Part shown: one piece after another, positions 47,560 through 59,549 of the stretch
How positions within the stretch are numbered: the stretch's first letter is position 1
How the letters are laid out: every line of letters begins with the position of its first letter
NCBI RefSeq assembly: GCF_000002425.4
Contig: NC_037271.1
Location: 13,331,869-13,395,868, forward strand
DNA length: 64,000 bases
Reading direction: 5' to 3'
Origin: Physcomitrium patens
Taxonomy: Eukaryota; Streptophyta; Bryopsida; Funariales; Funariaceae
The notes under the pieces: model-generated
The model's input: the letters and a program-made list of their open reading frames with translations, nothing else
Told to the model about the DNA's origin: nothing
Databases searched by the model: none
Program-made: the position numbers and the translations under genes

Positions 47560-48074
47560 TATCATGGATATATATCTACTATAATTATTATTTAGATAAT
47601 ATAAATAAATAGAAGTAGGTAAAAATAAATAAAAGTAGATTAATTTTATAATATCTTCTAAAAAAGCTTTTTAAAATTTTTTTAGACTCTATTTTGACTT
47701 TACATGTATTTATAATTGATTGATAGTTTAGAAACTTGGTCAATAAGCTAATCACATGCCACATATGTTTGTAGCTTATAAAATAAGCTCACAATGTAGT
47801 ATCCATATAAAAAACTTATCTTGCAAGTCAAGATATGTATCATACAAAATCAATACAATTTTAGAGGTCCTATAGAATATTGCCACATAAATCTTAAATA
47901 GATAGTACATTTAGAAGCAAAAGTGAAGCCTTCTTCACTCTTGTCAATTTCTTTCTTATTTCTAGTTTAGTTTTAAGAAATTCTAGTTTCTTTATCTTTT
48001 GGAAATAGCCATTCTAGTTATTTTTTAATATATATACTTCTTTATTTGCTTTCATCCAGTTCTTATCCTTGAAA
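47560..48074 (+). repeat. 3' LTR of RE-E
   Basis: It starts TATCATGGATATATATC after the purine-rich AAAAGGAGGAATAA and aligns with 41,948-42,494 with scattered differences. It ends at CCTTGAAA, where RE-D integrase sequence follows. Confidence 0.85.
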
Positions 48075-48485
48075 GGCTATAGAAGTCCATAAAGATGTCA
48101 AGAATTTTTGGATCTTGAATATATATCACACAAGAAAACAAAGTCTATCTTAATCTTTCACATTTTAGGCTACCAAAAATCTTGAGAAGTAAGTTCTAAT
48201 ATTTTGTTAAATCTAAAATATTTTGTAGGTAAAAAATTATGAGATTGAAGAATATGAAGTTGCATTAGTCATTTTAGAATATATAAACAATCTTCACAAT
48301 ACAAAAAAACTTTGACAAACTTAAACTTATTTTTATTAAGGTATTCTTTGATATTACAAACTAATGAATCATTTGTTTAAAAAAACTTAAATTAATAGGT
48401 ATAATTATAGAAATAATACAAAGATAAAATTATTTTGGCTTCAAAAAAGTAATATATTGTTAATTAAATGTTATTTTATTGTCAT
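48075..48485 (-). pseudogene. RE-D integrase N-terminal part
   Basis: The minus strand aligns base by base with RE-B from the linker through LISRDFWWPQM and CDICSRSK: here LTSQDFW-stop-PKM and CDIYSRSKNS. It ends at the RE-E right border with CTATAGCC, the same bases as RE-B 36,922-36,929. Confidence 0.75.
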
Positions 48486-48489
48486 TTAG

Positions 48490-49558
48490 AGCAAAAAAAA
48501 ACCAATCGCAAATTCACTCTTGGTTTTTTGGCATCTAAGAAACCCTAGCAGATGCTCTAAATCCTAATTTACAAGCACCCAAGCACTATTTTCTTAATAT
48601 CTCAAGAATCCAATACTCAAATATCATCAAATTTATGTAAAAAGTTTACTAACATAAATTTACACATTTCCTAAAATTTTGAGCCAAAACCTTGTCAAAT
48701 TGCTCAAATTACACCTCAAGACACAACCACTAGTAAATCGGGTCACTTACTACTCTTAGATTGCATGCACAGACTTCAAAATCCAATAACTCCTTCATTT
48801 CAACTTGGAATCCAACAAGCAGTATGCAAAAAGTGTAGCTGCAAAAGTGTTCTCTCCAATCGCAGTTGCTGATCTTCAATTGCTATTCGTACGCTTACAT
48901 TATATCAAAAAGAGTGATAGTAGCTCCCAAATCAACACCTTAACTTTGAGCGCCTATATCTCCTTCATATATACTCCAAATCATATAAGATTTGTACCAA
49001 AATCATAGCCAAAAACCTAAACTTACTGACTCTAGCCTTCAAAGCTCGAATGGCTCCAAAAAACTAACCCTAATCTCTAATATGGCCTCGGGCAGCCTCC
49101 TCAAAGCCCATTGGTCATGATTTTTGACCAATAGAAATGGAGATTTTCATCATGCATCTCCATTCATCTATATGGATCTCCTAAACTCTCTTTTTACTAT
49201 CAAAATCCCCCTCCAACTCTTTTTTTTACAAGATTTATTCAATATATGCCTTAAATACCAAATTAAAGAATCAAAATAAGACTTCAAGGGTCACCAATGT
49301 CTAATAAAGGTGACTCTAAATATTTAAAATTACTACTAAAAAAATCAATCTCAAAAGCTACTATCAAAAGAAAATAAAGTTATACAAATTCTAATAGTAA
49401 TCCTTTTAAACAACCTCTTTTTAAAGTAGTAATTTAACCACATTCTACAACCAACTAAAATCCAGTAACATGGCTCTCACCATGTTGTTAAGTAAATTGT
49501 ACATTAAATACATAATCATATTATTTTCACATGGTAGCCGAACCACAACATGATACCA
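48490..49558. other. About 1.07 kb of unrelated sequence replacing RE-D RT/RNase H
   Basis: The RE-D reading stops at 49,559 and resumes near 48,485 in the RNase H-integrase linker, so the YLDD and RNase H parts are missing. The intervening sequence is less AT-rich and has no reading frame I recognise. On the minus strand it begins TGATGGTATCATGTTGTGG. It contains an 8-bp inverted repeat ATTGGTCA/TGACCAAT near 49,110-49,135. It could be a solo LTR of another family combined with a deletion. Confidence 0.5.
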
Positions 49559-49844
49559 TCATATCAATAATATTAGATAAAAAAATTTTACCATTAGCTT
49601 ATTGAAGCTACAATAATCAATATACATTTGCAATGATCTATCTTTTTTCTTTATAAAAAGTATTGATATACATGTTAGAAATTTGAAATACAAAATAAAA
49701 TTCTTTAAAAGAATTTTGTTAATGTAATCTTTTAATGCCACAAGCTTATTCTATGATAGATGTAGAATGGACCAAATGGTGGTTGAGTTCTTTATTGAAG
49801 ATCAATGGCACAATCATATAACCAATGTTTTAGCAATATGTGAG

Positions 49845-49879
<35 letters not shown>

Positions 49880-50090
49880 CAGACATCTTAAAACTCCTTA
49901 TACTACTCTAAAATAGCTACTAGTGACCTTGCTTCTTTACAAGTTATAGTTGCATAAATGTCAAAGGCATTTCTTTCTTAGTTGTCTTTATAAAAGTCCT
50001 TGCTCCAAAAAATAAGGATTTTATTATTGATGATTTCTTGATAGATTTTGTTCACAATCATTTTATAAGAAATTCAATCTTATGAAACCT
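49559..50090 (-). pseudogene. RE-D reverse transcriptase N-terminal remnant
   Basis: The segment contains KDYINKILLKNFILYFKF and IKKKDRSLQMYIDYCSFNKL, aligning with the RE-C RT start. It ends abruptly after LILLI at 49,559, where unrelated sequence begins. A run of 28 T lies at about 49,848-49,875. Confidence 0.75.
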
Positions 50091-50477
50091 CTAATTTATA
50101 AATGGATTATATCTTTTTAACCATGAAAGTTCTAAAATAATAAGATTGGATGAGATTTTAATAATGTTAAATATTATTTTATTACTATGATCCTCAAATG
50201 ATATTTCTAGTAGTATGATTATACAAATAATATTATTTAAAGATAAATATTGATCTCCTATTACTTCTATATGTATAGATTTTGACTTTTTTATTATAAG
50301 AATTTTATGAAGTTTGAAAAATTCTTCATCTAAAAAACAAGAAAATGCTCTTACATCTAATAAGACATTTGTTTGAATTTTTTGTGGGCCAAAAAATAAA
50401 TGTATAGTAAAACAACAAGTATGTTGGATATAAAGAGGACCTTGATGAATTTGAGGTGTTGGAATATCTAACCACAT
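50091..50477 (-). pseudogene. RE-D protease remnant
   Basis: The open stretch reads VLLDVRAFSCFLDEEFFKLHKI, aligned with ALVDSGASSCFLDEEFARCHRI of RE-C, so the active-site DSG has become DVR. It continues IIFNIIKISSNLIILELSWLKRYNP, the conserved end of this domain. Confidence 0.8.
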
Positions 50478-50479
50478 GA

Positions 50480-51255
50480 TTCCTATTGTAGTTGTGCTTC
50501 TTTATTTTTTTGAACAATCTTAGTTATAGTCTTAATTATATGTTGTTTCTTTCGATAATTTTTAAATTTGTAATCTTCACTACAATACAAGCATACATCT
50601 TTTTCAAATTGATACTTCTTTTCTTTTATTATGAAAGGTTTAAACCATACCACATCAATTTGTATATCCTCAGCTTTGTAATATAGAAGTAATATATTTG
50701 TTGAAGTAGCAAAGTACAAATTTTAGTGTGTTGCTTAGTCAAAGTCCATAAATGTTGATCTTAATGATGTTGAAACAATTGATTATTTTAGATGATAGTT
50801 CATTGAGTATTTGAAGATGAGATAAAAATAATAATACATCTTTTATATCATCTCTTAGTTCCAAATAAAATTAGTTCATAAGAGCTTATTCATTCCAATT
50901 GATATTACAAGCCAATTATCTAAAATCAAATGCATAAATTGATATAGAGCATGACTCTTGATATAATGAATAAATTTGTATTGTTGATTAATGGGCCTTG
51001 TCATGTTCTCTAAATGCCTCTATAAATGCTTCTAAAAAAGCTTCAAAGTTACTCAAGTTTAGAGATTTCTTTTTAAATAAAAATAAATCAAGGTTTCATA
51101 GGCTGAATTATTCCAAATCTTGCATTACCATAAAATCTTGCACAAAATCCTTCAACTTCAATGATTCTACAAGATAAAGCTTTGAACATGTTCATAATAA
51201 CATTTAACTTGGACTCAAGAGATTCAACCATACTAATATCTTTACCTCAAGTCAT
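50480..51255 (-). pseudogene. RE-D gag remnant
   Basis: The start region aligns with the RE-B gag start (ATGGTCAGGGGCCAAGAC versus ATGACTTGAGGTAAAGAT). The end holds a decayed knuckle, VCLYCSEDYKFKNYRKK, where the His and last Cys are lost, and the upstream EDIQIDVVWFKPF segment typical of these Gag proteins. Confidence 0.7.
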
Positions 51256-51399
51256 CCTAAAAGAAAGAAATGGAATTTTGAAATAATATCAATTTAAAGA
51301 GAATAAACTGTAAACTCTAAAGCACTTAGATGTCTTTAAGAAGAAGAATAATTTACTTTCTATTAAGAAGGATCAAGCTTTAGTATTGATAAGAGAATT

Positions 51400-51410
51400 A
51401 GTCTCAACAA
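51400..51410 (-). other. Predicted self-primer site of RE-D (TTGTTGAGACT)
   Basis: On the minus strand it lies 2 nt after the LTR end. It pairs with 10 of 11 bases of the RE-B RNA 5' end (AGTCTCAACAT), but only 8 of 11 with its own (AATCTTGACAA, 51,559-51,549). This mirrors RE-B. Confidence 0.55.
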
Positions 51411-51412
51411 AT

Positions 51413-51935
51413 TATTATAGATATACTATAAAAAAATCCAAATAAGAAGTTGAACATAAGAATTTTTAAAAAAAAACTAGTAAGAACTTAATTAAAGTAA
51501 ATGAATATAAGATCAACACCAAGAGAGGCTAACACTCCAAAAGATGTATTGTCAAGATTGAGAATTCTATTAGCCTTGACTTCAATATATACTAAGTATT
51601 AAAAAGCTTCTTAAAAAGTTTCTTTTTCTCTTAAAGATAAAGCAACCTAAAAAGTTTTTGAGATGTTTTTACATTGCTTGAAGATGAAGCAACCTGAAGA
51701 AGCTTTTTAAGAAGTTTTCGTGTTGCTTAAAGACAAAACAACCCTAAGAAGATTCTTCACCAATTTTTTTAATCCTCTTAGAACTTTCTAGAATTTAGGA
51801 GAATATTTTGAGAACTTTTTAGAATCTTTTAGAATATTCTAAAAATCTTAAAAAATTTCTTATTAAAATATTTTAAGAATCTTTGAAAATATTTTTTAAA
51901 AAATCTTAAAATTTTCTTATTAGATGTCCATAACA
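51413..51935 (-). repeat. 5' LTR of RE-D (about 520 bp)
   Basis: It aligns with the RE-B LTR, including its first bases, TATA region (minus-strand TATATATT from 51,591), predicted RNA start at 51,559 and downstream part. GAA/TTC blocks remain near 51,790-51,860 but are eroded. Confidence 0.7.
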
Positions 51936-51940
51936 AGTAG

Positions 51941-52359
51941 GATATTTAAAAAAAAGTAGTAATAAGATAGTGATTGCAAAATCTAATACATATCATATAT
52001 AATCTGTAGCATCTAACTAATGGTAGTAATTATCATGTTTATTGCAATGAATACCTTCAATAAGGCCATACCATCTTTTTACATTTTTCAAAGAAAGTGG
52101 ATTTTAACAAATTATGTAAAGAAGTACAAATTCGAAGCAATCATATCTATACAATTACAACCTTGGATGATTTCATATTTGTTTTTAATATAGATTACTT
52201 ATTTTATAAAAAAAATAAAAATTTTATACAAAAATGCCACTTATTAGTGTTTGATGGACATAACAACCACGTTATGCTCCAACTTACCATATTTGCTTGT
52301 AGTATTGGCTTGAATGTTATGAGCTTGCCATGCCACATCTTTTATTCATTTTAGCCTTT
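51941..52359. other. Short spacer between RE-D and RE-F
   Basis: About 420 bp of AT-rich DNA with one open frame (52,097-52,354), whose product I do not recognise. The frame includes LLVFDGHNNHVMLQLTIFACSIGLNVMSLPCHIF, which recalls the DDE-transposase core of DNA transposons (V-D-G-H) but is too short to be called. Confidence 0.35.
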
Positions 52360-52899
52360 TGTTATAAACATACATATTTATTCTAATAGTTACCTAAATT
52401 ATATGAATAAATAGAAGTAATTAAAAATAAAATAATTTTATAACATCTTTTAGACAAGCTATCTAAAAGCTTTGTAGACGTGGTTTTAACTTTATATATG
52501 TTTATACATGATTGATAGGTTAGAAACTTGGCCAATAAGTTAGTCAAGTGGCACATGTATTGGTAACTTGTAGTACAAGTTAACAATGTAATCCACATAT
52601 AGGAAACTTACCTTGTAAATAAAGACATGTGTTTTGCAAATTAAAAACGTATTGGAGGTCCTATAGAATATTTCTACATAGCTCTTAGATAAATAGAGGC
52701 AAAAATAAAGCCTTCTTCACTCTTGTCAATTTTTTTCTTACTTTTAGTCTAGTTTCAAGGATCTCTATTTTTCTTATCTTTTGGTAATAATTATTTTAGT
52801 TTCTTTTAATATACATATATTTTTTACTTCTATTTTATTATCTTTATTTGTAAAAAATCTCACTTTTTTATTACCTTCATTAAATTCTTATTTTTGAAA
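52360..52899 (+). repeat. 5' LTR of RE-F
   Basis: It aligns with the RE-C LTR from TGTTATAAACATACATA onward and keeps ACTCTTGTCAA at 52,719-52,729. The primer-site region reads TTCACAAGAAT, two changes from RE-C. Confidence 0.8.
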
Positions 52900-53109
52900 A
52901 ATTCACAAGAATATACTTAAAATATCAAAGCTTTATTTTTTTATTTTATTAAGAGTAGATTATTTTTTTTTCTTAATAAGACACAAGTATATTAGAAGTT
53001 GTGGATTATTTACTTTTAAATTGATATTATTCTTAGAATTTCTTTTATTCTTTAGTCTTCTCTTTTACTTATCTTGAGAGATATTAGACATCTTTTTTAT
53101 TGTGTAATC

Positions 53110-54124
53110 ATGGCAAAACTCATTAAAATGAAGAATGTAATGGCATAAATGCAAGAGCAATTAAAGAAGTTAGTGCTTACTATGCATCAGTTTAATTTAC
53201 TATTACAAGAACCAATAAGGTAGTAAAGATACATAAAAGATTGGAGTTGCTTCAACATCTATATCAAATCATGCTACTTTTCTTATAGTGGAATATCATT
53301 CAAATATTAGAAAACCAAAAATTTCCTCAATTAAAAAGTTTGATGGCACAAAATCAAAATTTTAAAGATTTATCATTCAAGTATAACTAGTAATTGAACT
53401 TCAATCTCAAAGCTATTTAATTCTAAGATTATAAGTCATATTTATTGATACATTTTTTTTAGGTTTTATATTATCATGGTTTTTATCTTTTCTTAAATGA
53501 CGTGATTCAATATTGGATAATTTAAAGGCTTTTTTAGTAGAATTTTGATCTATGAATAAAAAATATAGTAAAACTTTTATTACGACAAATGGGATCTATA
53601 TTTTGCAATAAGGTAAGCAATTCATAATGTTATATACTTTATAATTTTGACAACTTATAATTGATATCAAGTGGAATGATGCTACACTTATTAGCCAAAT
53701 TCTTTATAAATTATAATATAAAATAAAGAAATTAATGCTCAATTTATTTGACCTTCCAACAGTAAATGAAGCAATCAATTTTGCTAAAAAGTGTAAAAAT
53801 CAATTTTTTGAATTTTATTCCGAGAGTCATACAAGTAATCTTTAATATTATTTCAATTCAACGGCAATATCAATGTCTTCTTAATATATACATTTTGAAG
53901 TAGAAGATATGTAAATTGATGTAATATATTTCAAATCTCTCATTCAACAAAAAAAGACTTGTCAATATATATATATAAAAAAAATATATATATCTATTAT
54001 AAAAAATTTAAGGAAATTACTTAACATTGTTTAAAAAAATAATACAACTTTAAAATAAAAAATATGGTTATTAGAAAAGAAAAAAAATATATATGTTGAA
54101 AAAAAGTTTGTTTAGCTATAATAG
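53110..54124 (+). pseudogene. RE-F gag remnant
   Basis: The start reads ATGGCAAAACTCATTAAAATG as in RE-E, followed by the capsid segment with many stops. TGA at 53,648-53,650 is at the same codon as in RE-C and RE-E. The zinc knuckle is destroyed near 53,960. Confidence 0.75.
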
Positions 54125-54129
54125 AAACT

Positions 54130-57100
54130 ATGCAATTAGAATCTTATACAATATTTAATGAAGGTCCTATTCTTTCTTCAAAATCATCTCTTTATTTTAT
54201 AATAGATTTTATTTTAGAACCTAAACATCATAAAGCCTCTACTTTGTTAGATTTAAGAGCCTCAATTTGTTTCTTAAATGAAAAATTTGTTAAAAGACAT
54301 AGCATATCTTTAATCAAGAAAATTAAACATATTCATATAAAAGTCATAGATAATCATTTGTTGTCTTCTAAGGATATTATTCTTAAAATCCTTCTTATAG
54401 AATTAGTAATTAATGGCCATAGTAGCTTTGTAATACTTAATATCATTAAATCTTCTTTTAATCTAGTTATTTTAGGTTTATCATGGCTAAAAAAATATAA
54501 CCTTTAAATAAATTGGATTTCTTGTAGTCTTGATTTTTCTAAGAGCATGAAAAGAGTGTTGTTAATCAAGTAAAAATTTATGAGTTTAATGCAATATAAC
54601 TTGTATTTGTAGATGCAAGAATTTTTTTGCATATTATAAAAATAGGATCACCTTGTATTATTTATGCCACACTTGTTCCTAATTGTGAAAAGACTTTGAT
54701 TAGAATTTTGAGCCAATATCAAGATTTTAAAGATATTTTTGAGAAAAAAAAAATCCAAATATTTTTTTAAAACATCATTCCTATGATTGCTCAATTGACC
54801 TTCAAGAGGGAGCTTAAGTATTATTTGGACCAATCTATAGTTTATCACAAAATAAATTGGCTTAAATTAAAGAATATATTAAAAAAATTGGTCAAATTTT
54901 TCATACACTATTCAAATTCTTCAATATAAGCATCATTATTATTTTTGAAAAAAAAAAAAAAAAAAAAAAAAAATGATCATTGCAATGTCATGATACAATA
55001 TGACTATATGGTGAAAATATAATCAAAAATAAATTTCTTATTAATATCTAATTATCTTAGTTCAATAATAATTTAAGATATTTAAACATGGCTTTTATAA
55101 AAGCCTCTTAGTTTATTTTCTTGTCTTAATAGTTAGTAATTAAAGGTTGATTAGTAATTTTACTTTCTAGACTCTTTTATTGCCTTAGAAAGACCATAAA
55201 TTAGTAAAATCAGATTAGAAGAGGTAAATAATTAGCATGGTTGATACTAAGATTAAGTTGAGAGTAGGGTTGGGCTAAAAAACCCCTAGGATAGGTTATA
55301 TTGATATCCAAGGATCAACCATTTATAAGACAGGATCAAAATCAAACATCTTACTACTAAAATGATGACTTATGGCAAAATAGGGTTTCATTTGAAGATT
55401 AGAGATTAGGATTTGAAAGCTAGAATAGAGCTTATTATAAAGGCATAAGGCTTGTTTTTGTAGGATTTGTTTGGACTTTGCAATTATTTTCCAAAATCAA
55501 GATTTATATTGGTAACTTGGAATTTATGCAATATAATTAGGGCTAGCACTCCCAGCTAGTTTCTAAAATTGATATTACACCTATGGTTCAAAATTTGGTA
55601 GTACTTGGTTAATTGAGTGTGCTAAGTGTGTATGGAATTTTGTAATAATCCAATGGTTCAATTAAGAGATATCTGAGTTTTGATACAAAAAGGTATTGAA
55701 AGTTGGCAGTTTGGGGTTGAGTAGGATTTCTATGATATTTAAAGATTTAATAGTTGGATCAAGGTGAAATTTAGCATAGTATTAGAAGACTTAAAGATTA
55801 AGCTATACACCAATTTTGAATTGAAGTTAATAATTGAAGAAGGAGAGAACACTACTAGAACATTTGTAACTTTCAAGTTGGAAGCCAAGTAACAATAGTG
55901 TGGCTTTTGCACATTTTTTTACGATTTGTAAGTTGGATTGAGGTGAAATCTTTTTGAACACATAGAAGACTTATAGTAGCATTTGTATGCAAAATTTTGC
56001 TGCAAATGGATGGTTAGATTAAGAGCTACAGCTTACTAAAGCTTATTAATTAGAATTAATGTTTATAAAGAAAATTCAAAATTACCTAATTATGAAAGTA
56101 ATTAAGGTAATTTGAGTTTATATATGGTTGAGATTACTAAGATGAGTATTTTTGAATATTTTGTATTGAATTTAAGCACTTTTGAATTAAAATTCAAATT
56201 ATATTCTTCTTATAAAAGTGAAACATATTAGGATTCTTGGATATTTGTAAAATACAATTCTACCTTCTACAACCATATGTCCGGTGTATTCCCAAACAAG
56301 ACCACACATAATATAACAATGGATGTATATTGATTATCAAGGATTCAATAAAATCACTATTAAAAATAATTATCTTCTATTTTTCATATCTAAACTTCTT
56401 AATCAATTGAATCAAATTAAGTTCTAGGTAAAAATATATCTATTAAGACTATACAATCTCATATACATAAAAAAATAAAAAATAAAAAATAAAAAGATAA
56501 ATAGAAGACTACGTTCTGAACTAAGTATAGATATTTTGAATATAATATCATACCTTTAAGACTTACAAGTATAATAGAAAAATTTTAAGATCTAATGAAT
56601 GATGTCTTTTGAGAGTTTTTGGATGATTTTATTGTCTCTTATCTAGAGAACATCTTAAATTATTCTAAGAACACAAAAGAAAATAAACTTTGTGTTTGTA
56701 GTATTTTGCAAAAACTAAGAAATACAAGGCTCTATGCCAAAATAAAAAAGTGTGTATTTTAGACTACTCAAGTTTATTTTTTAGAATATATTATTTCAAA
56801 TGATAGACTTATGATAGTTCTTAAGAAAGTTTAAAGCATTATGAATTGGAAGATTCCAAAAATAGTAAAAGATGTCTAATATTTTTTGAGATTTGCCAAT
56901 TACTATCAAATCTTCATGAAGAACTTCTCTCAGATTATATCTCCACTTACACGTTTGACTTATAAAGACAAACTTCAATGAAATTAAGAAGAAAAAGCAA
57001 CATTTGAAGCTTTGAAGATATCTTTTATTTTTGCACCAATCTTATATTATGTTAACTTTTTTAAGTCATTTTTTTATGGAAATAGATACATTGGATTTTG

Positions 57101-58980
57101 TTTTGTATGTCATATTATTACAAATAGAAAAAAATAATAAACTTCATCCAATAGCTTTTTATTCAAGAAAAAATTTAGTAAGCAAGATCAACTACAAGAT
57201 CTATGATACAAAACTTCTTATAATTGCAGATTTATTTTATGAATAGTGCTATTATCTAGAAGGTACTTCTAATCCAGTCATTGTAAATACCAATTACAAG
57301 AACCTTGAATACTTTATATTGATATGTATTTTGAATTTTCGCCAAATACGTTGAAACATGTCTTTGTCAAGATTCAAATTCAAGATCACTTATTGGCAAA
57401 GAAAACAAAAAGGTTTTTCAAATACTCTTTTTAGATAATCTAAACTTATATCAAAAGAAAGAAATGTAATTTTTGATCAAAAATAAAGAATTTTCTTGAA
57501 GCTAGAATAATTTTATTTTTTAAGCAATAAAATCAAAATTAATTATTGATTTAATTTTTTTTAAGTAAATTTAGTCAAGTATATCCTCTGATTTTCTTGT
57601 TTGTGATATTAAAAAAAATTCTTCAAAATCTCATAATATTTTCAAGTTTGAATTCAAGAATAATTTACTATATTTTGAAGGTCACTTATATGTTCCAAAA
57701 AATGAAATGAAATTACATGTTTTCTAAGCTTATCATGACTTCTCTATAAGATGAAATTTTTGATATAACATGATTTTAGAATTAATATCTAAAGATTTTT
57801 GGTGGCCTCAAATGTTGAAAGCAATCAAAGATTTTGTAAAATCATATGATGTTTGTTCAAAATCAAAAACTCTTTATCATAGATCTTATAGACTTCTTCA
57901 ACTATTATTTTTTTTAGAAAAATTACGGTCTTATATTTCTATAGATTTTATCACAAACTTTTCAATCTCAAGTTTCTATGATTCTATATTTGTGATAGTA
58001 GAATATTTCACTAAGATGCCATATTTTGTATTATGTATAAAATCTATCAAAGGTGAAGAAATAGGTAAATTTTTCTTTAACAACATCTATTGCTATCATG
58101 GATTACTTAAAGTTATTATATCAAATAGTATGACTCAATTTATATTAAGATTTTAGAATTTTTTTTTAAGATTCTAAAGATGGACATAAAACTATTTTTG
58201 ACTTTCCATCCTCAAATAAATAGATAAATATATTGTGTAAATCAAGTTTTGGAGTAGTATTTGAGATGTATCATAAATAAGATAATTGAATAGCTCTTTT
58301 TTTTATTGGTAGAGTTTGCTTATAATAATACAATACATTCTTCTATACAAAAATTTCTTTCTTTTTTAATTATAATTATCATCCATAACTTGATACTTTT
58401 GACTTTTTAAAAATTGATAATCTTACAGCAAAAAATTAAAAAAAATATTTATTTGAGCTACATACAATAATGAAAGCACAGCTTTAAGAAGCTCCAAAAT
58501 AACAAAGAATCAATGTAGATGCTTATCACATGAAACAACCTCAATTCTACATTGGTAATTAAGTATGATTTCTTCATCATAATATTAAGACTATTTGCCT
58601 TGGTGACAAGTTAAATTACTATAAATTTAGATCATTTCTTATATATGAATAAGTCAATGTAATTGCTTATCAATTACATCTAGTAGAGTCTATAATGATC
58701 CATCATATATTTTAGGTTTCTCTTCTTAAGCCATATTAAACAATGAATATTTTGAAAAGAAGACAAATCCTATTGCTTCTTATAGAAGTGGATAATAATC
58801 AAGAATTCAAGATAGAAAAAGTTTTAGACTTAAGGCGGTACTGAAATAGGTTAAAATATCTTATTTATTGGTATAGATACAATATTAGTGAATGCACGTG
58901 GGAGCCAACAAAGAATCTTGAAAATATACTAAAAAAAGTTAAATCTTTTTATCAATAATATCTATCAAAATCAAGATAAA
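54130..58980 (+). pseudogene. RE-F pol remnant (interrupted)
   Basis: The protease piece (54,130-54,507) has LLDLRASICFLNEKFVKRH. The RT start ends in a run of about 27 A followed by the solo LTR. RT resumes at 56,319 (VYIDYQGFNKI) and keeps the region before YLDD. RNase H (57,031-57,246) and integrase (57,770-58,156, ending in the same TAG as RE-C) follow. The chromodomain end keeps YWYRYNISECTWEPTKNL. Confidence 0.82.
54986..56318 (+). repeat. Solo LTR related to RE-A, without the zinc-knuckle part
   Basis: It begins TGTCATGATACAATATGAC and ends CACATAATATAACA, as in the inverted RE-A LTR at 20,549-22,458, but is only about 1.33 kb. The first 100 bp and last 800 bp align; the segment that carries the zinc knuckles in RE-A is absent or replaced. 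CAATG occurs at both borders (54,983-54,987 and 56,317-56,321) but overlaps the TG...CA ends, so its status as target duplication is uncertain. Confidence 0.7.
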
Positions 58981-59091
58981 AAATCAAGTAATTTTTTGCT
59001 ATAAAACAAAGGATGTTGAATGGAAATTGCATTCTATTTTTTATCCTTTATTGTAAATTCTTTGTATATTTCTAATACTAATAAAATAAAA

Positions 59092-59513
59092 AATCTACAA
59101 TTGATAAATTCAATTTAAGAGCCATCATTTGTTGAATTATCAAATGATATATTGCAATAGTTACAACCTTTAAGATGACTTAATTGAGATAAAAATCTTT
59201 AAGAATGACATATTCTTCTTCAAATAGATGGCAAGATATAATATGTTTGATATCATGACTTTGAAAGAGATTCTTAATGTTTAGTGATTTTATTGGAGGT
59301 ACAAACAATTCTTCATGGTGTAACAAATATTTTGTTTGAAGGAAATTATAAAGGCTTGAACAATAATCAAAAAATAATGTGGTATTTTTTTTTTAAAATA
59401 AGATATTATTGATGGTTAATAAGACCTATCAACTACCTTCAAAAGAAATAATGATTAGAGTATGTAATAAATATAATTTTTTACATCTTAGACTTCATCA
59501 ACATATAATCATT
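59092..59513 (+). pseudogene. RE-F third ORF remnant
   Basis: Sequence collinear with the RE-C third ORF: the start codon is lost (ATTGATAAATTCAATTTAAGAGCC), and the middle reads VLFEGNYKGLNNNQK. Stops are frequent. It shows that the third ORF was present in the ancestor of RE-C, RE-E and RE-F. Confidence 0.65.
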
Positions 59514-59549
59514 GCTTCTTGTGGAATTCGTCTTTAAAAAAGAAGGTAA

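Larger units (their letters stand above)
41948..48074 (+). mobile_element. RE-E: strongly decayed plus-strand copy of the RE-C family inside RE-D
   Basis: The left LTR at 41,948-42,494 and right LTR at 47,560-48,074 align with the RE-C LTR; gag, pol and the third ORF are collinear with RE-C. Most differences are C to T or G to A, giving dozens of stops. The primer site and predicted RNA 5' end are unchanged from RE-C. No exact target duplication was found (AGTTG left, GGCTA right). Confidence 0.9.
40830..51935 (-). mobile_element. RE-D: decayed minus-strand relative of RE-B, split by RE-E
   Basis: On the minus strand: 5' LTR from 51,935 (TGTTATGGACATC, compare TGTTAGGGACATAG of RE-B), primer site, gag start at 51,255, zinc knuckle, protease, RT start, about 1.07 kb of unrelated sequence, integrase N-part, RE-E insertion (48,074-41,948), integrase core and chromodomain. 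The integrase reading resumes across RE-E, which proves the nesting. Every frame has many stops. The left limit given is approximate because the 3' LTR was not resolved. Confidence 0.8.

Noticed and set aside
54983..56321. CAATG as a confirmed target duplication of the solo LTR in RE-F
   Set aside because: The repeat overlaps the TG and CA ends of the LTR, so it may be only a chance effect of the terminal bases; kept as uncertain.
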